This document shows positions 32,222 through 43,398 of a stretch of DNA of 64,000 nucleotides, in pieces (the stretch's first letter is position 1; every line of letters begins with the position of its first letter). Location: the NCBI GenBank assembly GCA_036346355.1, contig CM070588.1, positions 13,687,914 through 13,751,913 of the forward strand, in the 5' to 3' direction. Both the position numbers and the translations under genes were made by a program. The stretch comes from Rhipidocladum racemiflorum (taxonomy: Eukaryota > Streptophyta > Magnoliopsida > Poales > Poaceae). The notes below the pieces were generated by a model. The model was not told where the DNA came from. It made no database searches and saw only the letters and a program-made list of their open reading frames with translations.

Positions 32222-32926
32222 ATGGAGGAAGAGTTCAACTACATTGATCTGGGAGTTGGTCACGCCGTTAACTTTGGCATATGCTACACTCCTGAGATTT
32301 TGAGAAGCCCCAATACCAAGTGGAAGTGATCGTGCAAGCGTGATTGATCAAAGCTTGTGATGTGAAGATTGAGGTACTGCTAGGAAAAGGGCCAGGCAAT
32401 CGCTCGATACACCGTGACCGCCAGAGATCTACAATGCAGATGGGCATCCAAGAAGTATCACGACGAGCAATGCGGCACATTACCCGTATCACGCCAGAGA
32501 ATTGGAAAGCACGGTGTTCCGCTACCATCCGCAAGAGCGATAACCTTCTTGACCCGAAGGACATTCAGATGAGGATGCCATGGTTACACGCTTGGCACGA
32601 TTTGTCGTCGCCAGGAGGATGTACTAGATAATACAAGCAAGGAGCTACTGTAAGGCCCGCAAGGAGATCACGACAGAGAAGAACAGATGGCGGAAGCTCA
32701 AGAGTATGTGGCACACCTTCTACGAAGGATTGACGAGTTGGAGATGACCTTGTACGGACTGCACTCCAGAGCCAGATTTGAGCTACACGAGCCGCATCCA
32801 GAGGAGTCGATCTCGATGAGGACATCGCTTCTTCGACCACCACAGAGGACACGATTCTTTGGACATGGCGATCGTTACGCTATGCCACAAAGACCCGCAT
32901 CTGTGCCGTGGAGGTTTTCTCGATGA
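32222..32926 (+). pseudogene. Broken ORF upstream of T1 gag
   Basis: An ATG at 32222 opens MEEEFNYIDLGVGHAVNFG and reaches a stop within about 110 bases. Coding-like pieces continue in other frames (32344-32631), and 32687-32926 encodes MAEAQEYVAHLLRRIDELEM, which looks like a coiled coil. The region lies between the PBS and the gag ATG at 33211, a leader of 1.2 kb. I do not recognise a family. It may be an extra ORF or a captured host fragment; many frame changes prevent a firm call. Confidence 0.4.
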
Positions 32927-33210
32927 GTGAGCATAGGTTCTATAGTGAGACTCCTTCGCCGAGTCGAGTCATAGAATAAAGAGTCACCCTTTAGGCGTTA
33001 GGACTCCAGAGTTAGTTCGATTTGGATTTGCTTTGTTTGTCGAGTGTGCAAGATGTGTTGCAAGGCCCTTAGGCATTGTAAGCAACCATACCAAGTTATT
33101 AATATCAAGAATAAAGTTGGACCTTAAGGTTACACCTTTCGCCCGCATAAGTTCCATATTACTTGTCTATTCTTGTTTCTCTCATCTCTAAACCTAGAGC
33201 AAATCGGCAG

Positions 33211-34246
33211 ATGGTGAATACCCGTGGAAACTTTGGAGGCAATGGGAGTGGTTCTCGCCAGCCAGAAACCCCAATGATGGAGCACCAGACCGCCAGCTTG
33301 ATATGCAGAATTTTGGAGCATTTCTTGCTGCTCAGACTCGCTTGATGCATGCTATGATGCAACAAATGCAGCACGTCATCGCTCAGGCCACGCTAATCAA
33401 GTTAATCGTGACCACGCCGTAATACAAGACTATCGAGTTCATGAGAACTCACCCACCCACTTTCTTCCGGGAATGCCAATCCATTGGAGGCCGATGATTG
33501 GTTAAGATCAATTGAGAGGAAGCTACACATAGCTCAATGCATAGGGAATGAGAAGGTACTCTACGCTTTCTCATCACCGGAAGGAACAAATTGGCCGAAT
33601 GGTGGGAGAACTTCGTACACGCAAGAGAACCCTCAAGATATCACTTGGGAGAGTTCACACCAGCATTCCGGCAAAGATCACGTGCTCGAAGGAATCATGG
33701 ACCTTAAGAAGGAGGAGTTCAGAGCATCAAGCAAGGTAATCACCAAAGGGTCGACTACCCGAACAGTTCACACACCTAGCACGCTACGCACTGAGGATGT
33801 AGCGACGTATAAATCCAGGCATACTCTCGTTTTATGAAGGGACTCAACTCAGATTGCAAGTAGGGTTGATCACCCACACCTTTCCAGATTTCCAAGAGTT
33901 GGTGAATAAGGCACTTATTCTTGAGGACAAGCGCAAGGAACTGGATGAGAACAGAAGCGCAGGATGCAACAAAGAAGGATCACGCCAGGAACGCCAAATA
34001 CCGAGAGTTGCACCAAATCAATTCTTCAGATTCCAACCACGTATCGCGACGAGGACACCATCCCCAGACCAAGACCTACCAATCGTAACTATCGGACCCG
34101 GCCCCGCTAGAAACACTACTCCAGGCAAATCGAGGAATGTTGAGACGTTACAACCGCAGCGAGCCAGACACTTTGCCAACAGCTTGTCCAAAGAAGACAG
34201 CGAGGAGCGACCCGATTCGCTTCAATCTAGGAACCACCCCAGCTAG
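33211..34246 (+). pseudogene. Gag of T1 (frameshifted)
   Basis: The start chosen is the ATG at 33211 (MVNTRGNFGGNGSGSRQPE), a common chromovirus gag start. Capsid-like segments follow in three frames: EADDWLRSIERKLHIAQC, LAEWWENFVHARE and IMDLKKEEFRASS, then LITHTFPDFQELVNKALILE and a basic tail. A zinc knuckle near 34150-34200 is damaged by a frameshift (the HFANSLSKED part is visible). Gag forms the particle that packages element RNA. Frequent one- or two-base indels break it. Confidence 0.75.
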
Positions 34247-34279
34247 GACGCCCGGCGCCGAGCCACACCCTGCATCGTG

Positions 34280-34700
34280 GTGAGAGGCCGAGTCAACCAT
34301 GTCACCGCAGATGCACCGCAGAATGCTACTGACGTCGTGATCGGGTAAGTTACTTGTTAACTCGATACACTGCAACAGCTTTGTTTGACTGAGCTTCGCA
34401 TTCGTTTGTTTCAAAGGCTTTGCTACTAGAAATGACTTGAGAATTGCAAGACTTAAGTGCATGCTTTTAGTTCAAACCCTCGGTTCCGAACTCCGAACGA
34501 AAGTAGGATGTTCAGGGGTGAGAATACTCATAGAAGGAATAGAGTTCCTAGCAAACATTATAATTTTGGAGAACCAGACATTAGACGTCTTATTGGGAAT
34601 GGATGGGTTATCCAAGCACAAGGCCGTATTGGAGTGTGGACGACGGTCTATCTCAGTTGAGAGGACGTTTGGGAAGAAAGTGGAATTTCAAGCCACTTGA
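34280..34700 (+). pseudogene. Aspartic protease of T1
   Basis: The segment from about 34330 has the retropepsin fold wording. After a damaged active-site region come KAFATRNDLRIARL in another frame and NQTLDVLLGMDGLSKHKAVL at 34575-34640. LLGMDWL is the conserved flap-side motif, here with Gly for Trp. Protease would cut the Gag-Pol polyprotein. Frameshifts near 34430 remove the catalytic DSG from the readable frame. Confidence 0.7.
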
Positions 34701-35525
34701 GTTAGATATGGACAGTTGATGGTTAAGACTAATGCAATCAGCATAGAGGATGTCCCAAGAGTGAATGAGTACCCAGACGTTTTCCGAAGATCTACAGTAT
34801 GCATGCCGGACAGGGACATAGAGTTTGTGATAGAGCTTGTACAGTGCACAGACCGATAGCAAAGAGACCCTATCGGATGTCCACCGAGGAGTTGGTAGAA
34901 ATGAAGAAACAACCGGAAGAGTTAATGGAGAAAGGATTTATCGACCGATTTCGTCGCCGTGGGGAGCACCGGTTTTGTTTGTCAAGAAGAAGGACGGAGT
35001 TTCAGGATGTGCATTGACTACCGTGCACTCAATGAAGTCACCGTGAAGAATAAGTATCCGCTACCCAGGATTGATGATTTGTTTGATCAGTTAAGAGGAG
35101 CCGGAGTTTTCTCCAAGATTGATCTGAGATCGATACCATCGATTGAAGATCCGATCGTAAGATATTTCAAGATCGCATTCTCGTCAAGATATGGACATTA
35201 CGAGCTTCTGATTATGTCCTTTGACTGATTTAATGCGCCACTTATTTCATGAATATGATGAATAAGGTGTTCATGGAATATTTGGACAAGTTTGTCGTCG
35301 TGTTCATAGACGATATCCTAATCTACTCCAAGACAGAGGATGAACATGCCGAACACTTAAGGCGAGTTTTGGAAAAGTCGAGGAACAAAGAACTTTTCGC
35401 CAAGTTCAGCAAGTGTGATTTTTGGAAGGACAAGGTGGAGTTTCTTGGACATGTAATGACCGGAAGGAGTCACCGTAGGTCCAAGCAAAGTAGAAGTCTG
35501 TGTTACATTGGGAACAAATGAGGAT
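34701..35525 (+). pseudogene. Reverse transcriptase of T1
   Basis: RT motifs are present in order. They are KRPYRMSTEELVEMKKQ in the fingers, FRMCIDYRALNEVTVKNKYP, IDDLFDQLRGAGVFSKIDLRS (first catalytic Asp), then KFVVVFIDDILIYSKTEDEH (the FIDD active site) and KCDFWKDKVEFLGHVM. Small deletions near 35130 and 35230 remove parts of the segments between motifs and change frame. RT copies element RNA to DNA on the PBS-bound tRNA. Confidence 0.85.
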
Positions 35526-36129
35526 CTGTGACCCGATTCGAGTTTCCTTGGAATGGCGAGGATACTACCGCCGCTTCATCGAAGGCTTCTCGACAATTGC
35601 GAAACCTCTTACGCAATTCTTTGAAGAAGGAAAAGAAGTTCGCATGGACGCGAGAATGTGAGAAAGGATTTCAGAGTCAAGAAGCGATTGACATCGGCAC
35701 CGTGTTAGTTCTAATGGATGTTGCTCAAAGCTTCGATATTTATTGTGACGACGCGCCAAGGACTTGGATGTGTCTTGATGCAGAATGGAAAGGTAAATTA
35801 AGCTTATGCATCAAGGCGATTGAGGCCGCATGAGGAAAATTATCCGACACATGACTTAGAGTTAGTGCCGTAGTGCATGCCTTGAAGATATGGCGTCACT
35901 ATCGATTGGAAACAGATGTGAAGTATATACGGATCATAAGAGCCTTAAGTACATATTCACCCGGATCTGGAATATGAGGCGAGAGGAGATGGTTAGAGTT
36001 GATCAAGGACTATAATGTTGGAATCCATTACCATCCGGGAAGGCCAACGTAGTAGCCGATGCTCGGTCGGAAAAGCCATACCGTGAGTGCGTTGCTAGCC
36101 ACAAGCCGTGATGAGTTATGTAAGGATTT
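35526..36129 (+). pseudogene. RNase H of T1 (degraded)
   Basis: Connection and RNase H pieces lie in different frames: the YYRRFIEGFSTIAKPL-like segment (about 35562-35620), SFDIYCDDA (about 35730-35758), which matches the usual FDVYCDAS, and a later segment near 35860-36060. There is no continuous frame. Confidence 0.65.
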
Positions 36130-37260
36130 TGGAAAATGGAGATTGAGGTTGTACCTAGCGGATTCTTGGCCGCATTGGAAGTAAAGCCTACCCTAGAGGA
36201 TCGGATCCGAGAAGGACAGAAGGATGATGACAAGATCCGCAGGATTAAGTCCATCAAGGAGGAGGGCAAGGCAGAGGACTTCAAGTTGGATGAGCAAGGC
36301 ACGTTGTGGATGAAGGATCGCATTTGTGTGCCTAACAAAAAGGAGTTAAAGCAACTGATTCGAAGAAGCCCATGACTCAAGTACTCAATTCATCCCGAAG
36401 CGCCAAGATGTATCAGATCTCAAGGAGAGATTCGTGGCCGAGTATGAAACGTGAAGTTGCCGAGCATGTTGCATTGTGCGACGTATGCCGAGAGTCAAGG
36501 CAATGCATCGAGACCAGCAGGATTGCTACAACCGCTGAAAATACCGAGTGGAAGTGGGAGGAAATCGGAATGGATTTCATTACCGGTTTCTTAGAAGACT
36601 CAAGGAGGTTATGACTCCATATGGGTTATAGTGGATCGCTTGACTAAAGTAGCCCATTTTATCCCGTGAAGACCACTTACTCGGGAGATAGATTAGCGTA
36701 ATTATACATGATCAGATTGTCTGCTTTGCACTGAGTGCCAAAGAGGATTGTATCTGACAGTAGGTACCCAATTTACCTCAAGGTTCGAATAAGTTGCATG
36801 AAGCCATGGGAACCCGTTTGAACTTCAAGATGCCTTATCATCCAGGCATCGGATGGACAGACCGAAAGAGTCAACCAGATTCTGGAAGATATGTTGAGAG
36901 CTTGTGCATTGGCTTATGCTACCTCTTGGGATAAGAGTTTGCCGTATGCCGAGTTCGATTACAACAATAGTTATCGAGGCTAGTTTACGATGTCACCTTT
37001 TGAGGCAATCGTATGGTCGACCTCGCCGGACGCCATTGAATTGGAATGAGACCGCGAGTGCCGTGTCTTTGGGCCTGATATTCTTCAAGAGGTCGAAGAA
37101 CGGTCGCCATGATTAGGAAAGGTTGAAGATAGCCCAATCTCGACAAAAGAGTTATCTTGACAATCGTCAGAGGATTTGAGTTTTGAACCGTAAGACTTTG
37201 TTTACCTCAGAGTTACGCCTCTCAGGGGAGTTAAGAGGTTCCATGCCAAAGGGAAACTTG
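36130..37260 (+). pseudogene. Integrase of T1
   Basis: The N-terminal linker and zinc region run at 36136-36614 (LDEQGTLWMKDRICVPN, then HVALCDVCRESR, carrying Cys pairs of the HHCC finger). The core begins WISLPVS/MDFITGF with YDSIWVIVDRLTKVAHFIPV in a neighbouring frame, and SDGQTERVNQILEDMLRACA (36852-36909) holds the catalytic Glu. The middle around the second Asp is damaged. Integrase joins cDNA ends to host DNA. Frames change at least five times. Confidence 0.8.
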
Positions 37261-37616
37261 CACCCCGTTATGTTGGACCATTTAAGATTTTGAGCCGCAG
37301 AGGCGAAGTTGCTTATCAGCTGGAGTTGCCACAGTCGTTAGCAGGAGTACATGATGTATTCCATGTGTCCCAGTTAAAGAAGTGTCTCCGAGTTCCTGAG
37401 GAATAGACACCGCTAGAGTCAATTGAGTTGCAAGAGGATTTGACTTATAAGGAGCATCCCGTGAGGATTCTAGACACAATGGATCGAGAAACTAGAAACA
37501 AGTCAACCCGTTTCTGTAGAGTTCAGTGGAGCAACCATGCAGAGAGCGAAGCGACCTGGGAGCGCGAAGAGGATTTGAGGAAAGAGTTTCCAAACCTATT
37601 CTGTAGTGAGCCCTGA
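37261..37616 (+). pseudogene. GPY/F module and chromodomain of T1 integrase
   Basis: The C-terminal integrase motif (RYVGPFKILSRRGEVAYQLE) is followed by VHDVFHVSQLKKCLRVPEE. The chromodomain is at about 37470-37610 (TRFCRVQWSNHAESEATWER, then EEDLRKEFPNLF), ending in TGA at 37614-37616. In chromoviruses this domain is thought to guide integration to particular chromatin. An in-frame TAG at about 37404 separates it from the integrase part. Confidence 0.85.
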
Positions 37617-37638
37617 ATCTCGGGGACGAGATTCTATT

Positions 37639-37650
37639 AAGGGGGGAGGT
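37639..37650 (+). other. Polypurine tract of T1
   Basis: AAGGGGGGAGGT lies one base before the 3' LTR and primes plus-strand DNA synthesis. Confidence 0.85.
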
Positions 37651-37651
37651 T

Positions 37652-40600
37652 TGTAACACCCCAAAATTTTGCTTTTCTTGAATTCATGTGTGATTTGGCA
37701 CTTTGGTGAATTTTTGGAATTTTCTGGAATTTATTTGGATTTATTTGGAATTTATTTGAATTTATTCCATTTTGAAATAATTAAAGAATTTAATTTTGCA
37801 AATAAAATTTTGTTGGAAATATTTTATTTGAGTCCAAAATGATCCAAAATATTTTCCAGAATTTTTCTGGAATTTTTCTGAGTCATTTGCTATTTTTAAT
37901 GAATTAAATGAATTACTAGGAATTATTTTAAATATTAAATCGCTGGAAAATCAAACTCGGGTCAAATCTTGTTCATCCGACCGAAGTCGGAACCGAGTCG
38001 GACTCGAGTCCGACCGAGCCACGCCGACTTCGACCAAACCCACTCCTAAACCTAATCAATCCCAACCGCTGGATCAAGATCCAACGGTGAGATCCAACCG
38101 TCGGTTCGAGCCGTATCCGCCCGGATCCGATCACGCCCGTGCGATCGTGGCCGCTGATCGCGCCACGTGGACGGGCCGAGAGTCGTCGTCTTCGCCGAGA
38201 CCGAGCCGGACTCCGCCGCGAGTCTTGGCCAGTGGACCGACTAGGGCTCATACGAAGCACGCCTCCGAGGGCTATTTAATGCCCGGATCGCACCCAGTAT
38301 CGCCGTGACCTTGGCGCTACTTTTTGCCCTAGCTTGCTAAGCCCTAGCAGCCGCCGCTTGCTCGGGATTGCTCGCCGTAGTAGCTAGGTATCGTGGTGGT
38401 TTTTCACCTTCCGCCGCCGTCGCCGCTCGAGGAGAAGGAGGTCGAACCGATCCCGAGCCAAGGCGACTCGAGCGTGACCCGCGACGTCGCCGGAGGAGCC
38501 CCGTAGCGCCGTCGGGCTCGCCATCGTTCCGTCTCGGTGCCCAAGCCTCGCCAGCGCCATCGCCGGACTCATGAGCTCGTGGACCGTCGGATCCAGACGG
38601 ACGATTGAGGTGAGTTCACGTGTTCCAAACCCGATTAGATACGGGACCGCTGGATCAAGATCCAACGGTTCACAATCGCCACGTCAGTAGCGATTACTAT
38701 TATAGGATTAGATCTGGACCGTCCGATATAAATCGAACGGCCCACGATCATCGAGTAGGTTTAACGTGTTAACCCTGGATCTCATCCGCGCCGTTGATTT
38801 TCAAACAAACGGCCGTGATTGAGCCACGTGTCGGGAAGTTGGACCGACGCTGCGCCGCTGGCCCACGCACGCTGGCAGTGTGACGCCGACACGCCGGCCC
38901 GCGTGTCGAAGGGCCCGCGATGTCGGGTTGTCTCAGCCGAGCGCCGACGTCGATAATGACGTCACAATGGGTCCACATGTCGCCACCGTGGTCGAGTCCC
39001 CGCCGACGCCCGATGACGTCACGAGTGGGCCCACATGTCACGACACGTGGAGTCGTGGACCAGGAGTCCACGGTGGACCCAAGCCGAGCGTGGACCGAGC
39101 CCATGAGCCGGTGGCGTCAGCCACCCAATCGAGAGCCGACACGTGTCCATGCCGACAATAATTAATTTCCGAAAAATAAAATGATTTATTAATTCGAAAT
39201 AATGATTTCAGATTTTGTTTCAAACTTCAAACGCTTATAACTTTTGCGTTTCAACTCCGATTTGAGTGATTCAAATTTCTAAATTTGTATAAAATTGAGA
39301 TCTACCTAAATATGAATTTTATTTAATTTTTGGACTAAAGTTTTTCTCTGTAATATTATTTAATTGATTATTTAAACTTTAATAAATCATAACTTTTGCA
39401 TTTTAACTCCGATTTGATCGATTCCAGTTTCTAAAAATCCAGAAAATTATGTTCTCTCTGTTGATGGATTTTATTTGGAGTTTTGGGATCTTTTGCCTAT
39501 TGTTTATTCGTGTATTTGCTATTTGCACGCTTTACGAGTAGACGTTGAAGTGCCTAAGGATTCGAAGGAGAAGTGTTGACTCAGATCCAACTCAAGACCA
39601 AGAGCAAGTACTTTTTGAAGGCAAGTTGTGCTTTGACCATGTTGATCCTATTTCAAAATCTATTTTGATTTAAACTATTGCATGCTAGTTCAATTAGAAA
39701 GATACTTTGTTTAAACATGGGGTTAGATAAATACCAATTTCTTTGTATGACACCTTGATTATCTAAGTATGTGCCATGATCCCTTGTCACCCTAGTTGTG
39801 GATTACTAGTTGGACATTATTAAGTTGCCAACATGGGTTTAGACCGACGTAGTACAATCGCTTAGACACGCTCGTGCTCATGACATGATTTTGGACAATC
39901 AAATGCTAATATGGACTTAATGATATATTGAACCTGTTTTGGAAAAGTATCATGTGATGTTGATGGCACGTGGTGCATGGTAATCAATCGGGTTTGATAA
40001 ACGATTTTCGGCCAGGGCATGTGGCAAGAGTAATCGGGGCCGCGGTGTGGCATTGGGAGTGTTGATTTGGTTTTCGGGTAGTCTTGCCCTGGTCACTCTA
40101 AGGACTTAACCTTGCAAGCCTTTGAACTGGGTCATACTTGCAACCACATGGCTGGAATGGGACGGCCCTAGTTGACTAAGTCGCTAAGGACTCACTTGTG
40201 GAGCCTCAGGGTGTCAATTACACCGTTTGTGTGATTGTACGGGGGAGCGTATCGTGGCTGTGGCCAGATACCCATCTAACGGTGTGTTGGTCCCATACTT
40301 CGCCTTGGCTAAGGGAAGGGATGGTGTAGAAACCTGACCTGAGAGGACCACTGTGTTGTTTGAGGCTTCCAAAGGCTTTATTCTGAGAACTTCGCCTTTG
40401 TGGTGTTTGACTGTATCTTGTGGGTAAAGTGCATAACCTCTGCAGAGTTGAGAATCTATTTAAATAGCCGAGTCCACGGTACTGGACAATGCTCGGGAAT
40501 TACAGTCAAGGGTTAGACTTTCTGAAAATAACTTGTATTTGAAAGGTGGGTTGGTTTAGTAATGAAGATGATGGAAATATGGTTTAGGATGGGGAAAAAT

Positions 40601-41153
40601 GTTTATTAAATTTCTTGAAAGTTATTTATGCTTTACTTACTTCTACTGCTTTCGAATCTACTTTTATTACTTGTCAAAAGTCATTTCTTTGCAAATATAC
40701 CTTGAGCTATTCCTTTGTACCAAGACATGCATATAGTATATTAGCTTTCATAATGTGCATGACTTGCTGAGTACCAAGTACTCACCCTTGCCTCAACACA
40801 ATACCAGTTGAAGAGGAGACTACGCCAGTTTCGGAGGAGGATTTCCAAGAGGACCCGTCTACTTAGGGATGCGAGCCCAGTCAGTTGCCTGTGGTATACT
40901 GGATGGCGCCACGAAGTTATTTGATTTTCCGCTGCTATTATTTCTCCTTTAGTAAGTTTCGCCTTGCAAGGCATATATTTGTATCTTGGCCATAAGGTCA
41001 AGTAACCCTTTGATTATTTAAATAAAGTACTTTGATGGTATCGATTGGTATGATTGTGATATATACCGATGTTAAGACTGTGAGCACTAGCGCGTTCCTG
41101 GACTAGTGCTGAATACACAGAGGGTCCGGATTTGCAAATTCGGGGTCCCGACA
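37652..41153 (+). repeat. 3' LTR of T1 (3502 bp)
   Basis: It starts TGTAACACCCC and ends GGGGTCCCGACA, followed by ATAGG. Long AT-rich stretches are identical to the 5' LTR. The GC-rich part (about 37940-39140) differs by many one- to three-base indels and substitutions. Confidence 0.95.
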
Positions 41154-42446
41154 ATAGGAGGCTTAATAGCGTTTCCGGGCCGTTTCCGGGGTTTTGGGCC
41201 TTTTCGGGGGAGTTTGGGCCTAAAGGAAAGGGTCGTGGGCTTTGGTGGGATGGAGTTTGAGTCCTAATAGGAGTAGGAGACCTGGTTGGGGGCCTCCCCA
41301 GCCTCTTTAGGCGTTCACCCCCTGCCCTTGCGCCCCCACAAGTCCTAGCCGCCCCCCCACACCTCCTCCTTGTGGCGCCTCCACCTCCCCCATTGCTCCC
41401 CATTGCTCCACCACCTCTCCTCCTCCCTTGCTGCCCCTAGGGGAGTTATCCACCTCCACACCTCAAAGATCCATCCGTTGGAGCGCTCATGACGCAGGAG
41501 ATCCGGCGGGATTGGAGCGAGGAAGGAGATCGCGCGAACCGGGAGGAGATCTATTGGGTTTTCGTGCGTTGGGCAAAGGTATGGCCATGGGAATCCTTGG
41601 GGTTGGTCTAGGTACTGTTCTAAGGGTGTTTATCAAGTTTTTAGATCAATTGGTGGTACTGGAATTGAGTAGATTGGATTAGATCTAGAAGTTGCCACGT
41701 TCTCTGTTTCGAGCAGCATGAGCAGTCGACCTAGGGCTCGGTTTTTCACCAAATTAGAGTCGGAATCTGGTCATACAAACATTCAAGAAGTTGTAGATAA
41801 TTTCGTTATCTTTCCGTGGATATAAGGAACATTAAATTCCGCCCAGCCGTTTGAAAGTTATGGCTGTTTTACCGAGCATGTTAAAATCTATGACGTGATT
41901 GGAACAGATCACGGTATTTTGTAGATTAAACAACTTTAGAGTCTGAATCAGTCTTTCCCTATACCTATAAAAAGTTGGGAAATTTCCTAAGCTACGCGAA
42001 GATGTACTCGTTTAATTGATTTGGAGTATTAGAACCCGAGTTATTCCTTTTGGAAGGCTGCTGTCCCGACGGGACAGAACCTCTGTTTTTAGGTTTTGCT
42101 AGTAGTTGGCAATGTCGGGGTAGATGAGGGTTTGCGTACTGTTTTGTGGACATGATTGTGAGTGTGTGATACCTATGTGCAGGTGGTGCGACCCTGGGAG
42201 TGCCTTCTACTTCCCGCCAATCCGTTGCCCGTGGTTGAGGCAAGTGTGTTGTAATGGATACCGATTTGTAGGTTGCATGTTGAGAATAGATGGAATTGAC
42301 TACATGATATATGATCACTTGCCATGCTTTAATGATTTCCAATGATATGATGAGCATGTTTATTATGTTATGATGCCATGTGTTAATGTACGAGTTAAAT
42401 ATGATGTTGGCATAATTGCATACATGGCATGTTACATGGCCCGGGC

Positions 42447-42606
42447 GGTGAGAAAGTCATAACTAGTCCGGGGAAGGTCGGTGAGAAAGTTATGACTAAT
42501 CCGGAGAGCCATTGAGTAAGTCCTACATCGTGATTCCATCCACGTGGTGTTTGGAAGCGAGGAGTAGGCACCCTCCATCTTCGGGATGGAAGGGGGGAGA
42601 GGGTGC
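42447..42606. repeat. 33-base direct repeat and hairpin in S3
   Basis: GGTGAGAAAGTCATAACTAG and a diverged copy start at 42447 and 42480. A hairpin follows: GCACCCTC (42568-42575) pairs with GAGGGTGC (42599-42606), with inner CCATC/GATGG around a TTCGG loop. Confidence 0.6.
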
Positions 42607-43263
42607 ACACCGACGGGTGTGTACTCAACCATACCGGTATGAGTTTCCAAGGAGACATGAGCATTGCATTGCATTGCATACGTAATGATGATGATAATGT
42701 TATGTGTTCATGAATGAGATGATATACATGATGTGAGACATTATTGCCATGTTATTGTTCTTGTTGTCCATTGCAATATGCTTGCTGAGTGATGAACTCA
42801 CGCTTGTGTTTATGTTGTTTTCTTTTAGGTACCATGAATCCGGCATGCGGGGAAGGGAAATAGTCACACTTCCACACGTAGCTTCACTCTTTTGATTTCG
42901 CAAGTTATTCAATTAGTGTTGATAATAAATTGCGTGTGATGATCATTGCTTTAAGGCTTAGCTTTGCTAAATGAGAATCTTTTCGTTCGTTTGACTCTTG
43001 GAGACATTATATGTTTGGAACTAGACTTACATTGTTGCTAAGTCGTTAATTATTGCTGTTTTAGATGCTTTCCATTATGATATAACTTGTGTTACTGTTG
43101 TTGCTCCTTCAATTCATGTTAAAACAAAGGAGATGCTGCCGAAATCTTGGTTTTTAGCATGTGCGCCTTTGCTGGAATTTATGTTTAATTGTGGTATTTA
43201 GATGATGTTTAGCTTATGTTTGGTAGCATTCAGGCATATTAAATGTCGGGGTGTTACAGTGAA

Positions 43264-43378
43264 GATATGCAAAGTACATACAGAAGCCAATGTGGCTGAT
43301 CCGTTGATAAAGCCACTGCCACTTCCTAAGCATGAGGCGCACACGAGGTCTATTGGTATTACATACTTAATTGATTGA
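43264..43378 (+). pseudogene. Angela pol part 3: C-terminal end of RNase H
   Basis: The frame continues from 28402 after removal of S3. KICKVHTEANVADPLIKPLP is the usual copia ending, where ADPLTKPL is the common form, followed by a short tail and TGA at 43376-43378. It completes the Angela pol. Confidence 0.85.
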
Positions 43379-43388
43379 CTCAAGTGCA

Positions 43389-43398
43389 AGTGGGAGAT
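43389..43398 (+). other. Polypurine tract of the Angela copia
   Basis: AAGTGGGAGAT-type sequence lies directly before the TGTTAGTGTTATGCCC start of the LTR, as in BARE-1/Angela elements. Confidence 0.8.

Larger units (their letters stand above)
28499..41153 (+). mobile_element. Complete Tekay/Del-type chromovirus T1
   Basis: T1 has LTRs at 28499-32002 and 37652-41153, the target duplication ATAGG (28494-28498 and 41154-41158), a Met-tRNA PBS, gag, protease, reverse transcriptase, RNase H, integrase and chromodomain in order, and a PPT. Long LTRs starting TGTAACACCCC and a C-terminal chromodomain place it in the Tekay (Del) lineage of chromoviruses, which insert into heterochromatin. LTRs are near-identical in AT-rich parts and differ by small indels in CG-rich parts. 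Its coding region is broken by many small indels of the same kind. Confidence 0.9.
28403..43258 (+). mobile_element. Solo LTR S3 (about 2.2 kb), carrying chromovirus T1
   Basis: S3 is flanked by GTGAA (28398-28402 and 43259-43263). It starts TGTGACACTACGG and ends GGGGTGTTACA. Excluding T1 it is about 2196 bases. Removing it with one duplication restores the Angela frame (DVKICKV). The orientation is uncertain because the ends are nearly inverted copies; a TGAGTGATGAACTCAC segment near 42784, like block C, favours plus. It lacks blocks A and B, so it is a different gypsy-like family. It has a 33-base direct repeat (42447-42504) and a hairpin (42568-42606). Confidence 0.75.
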
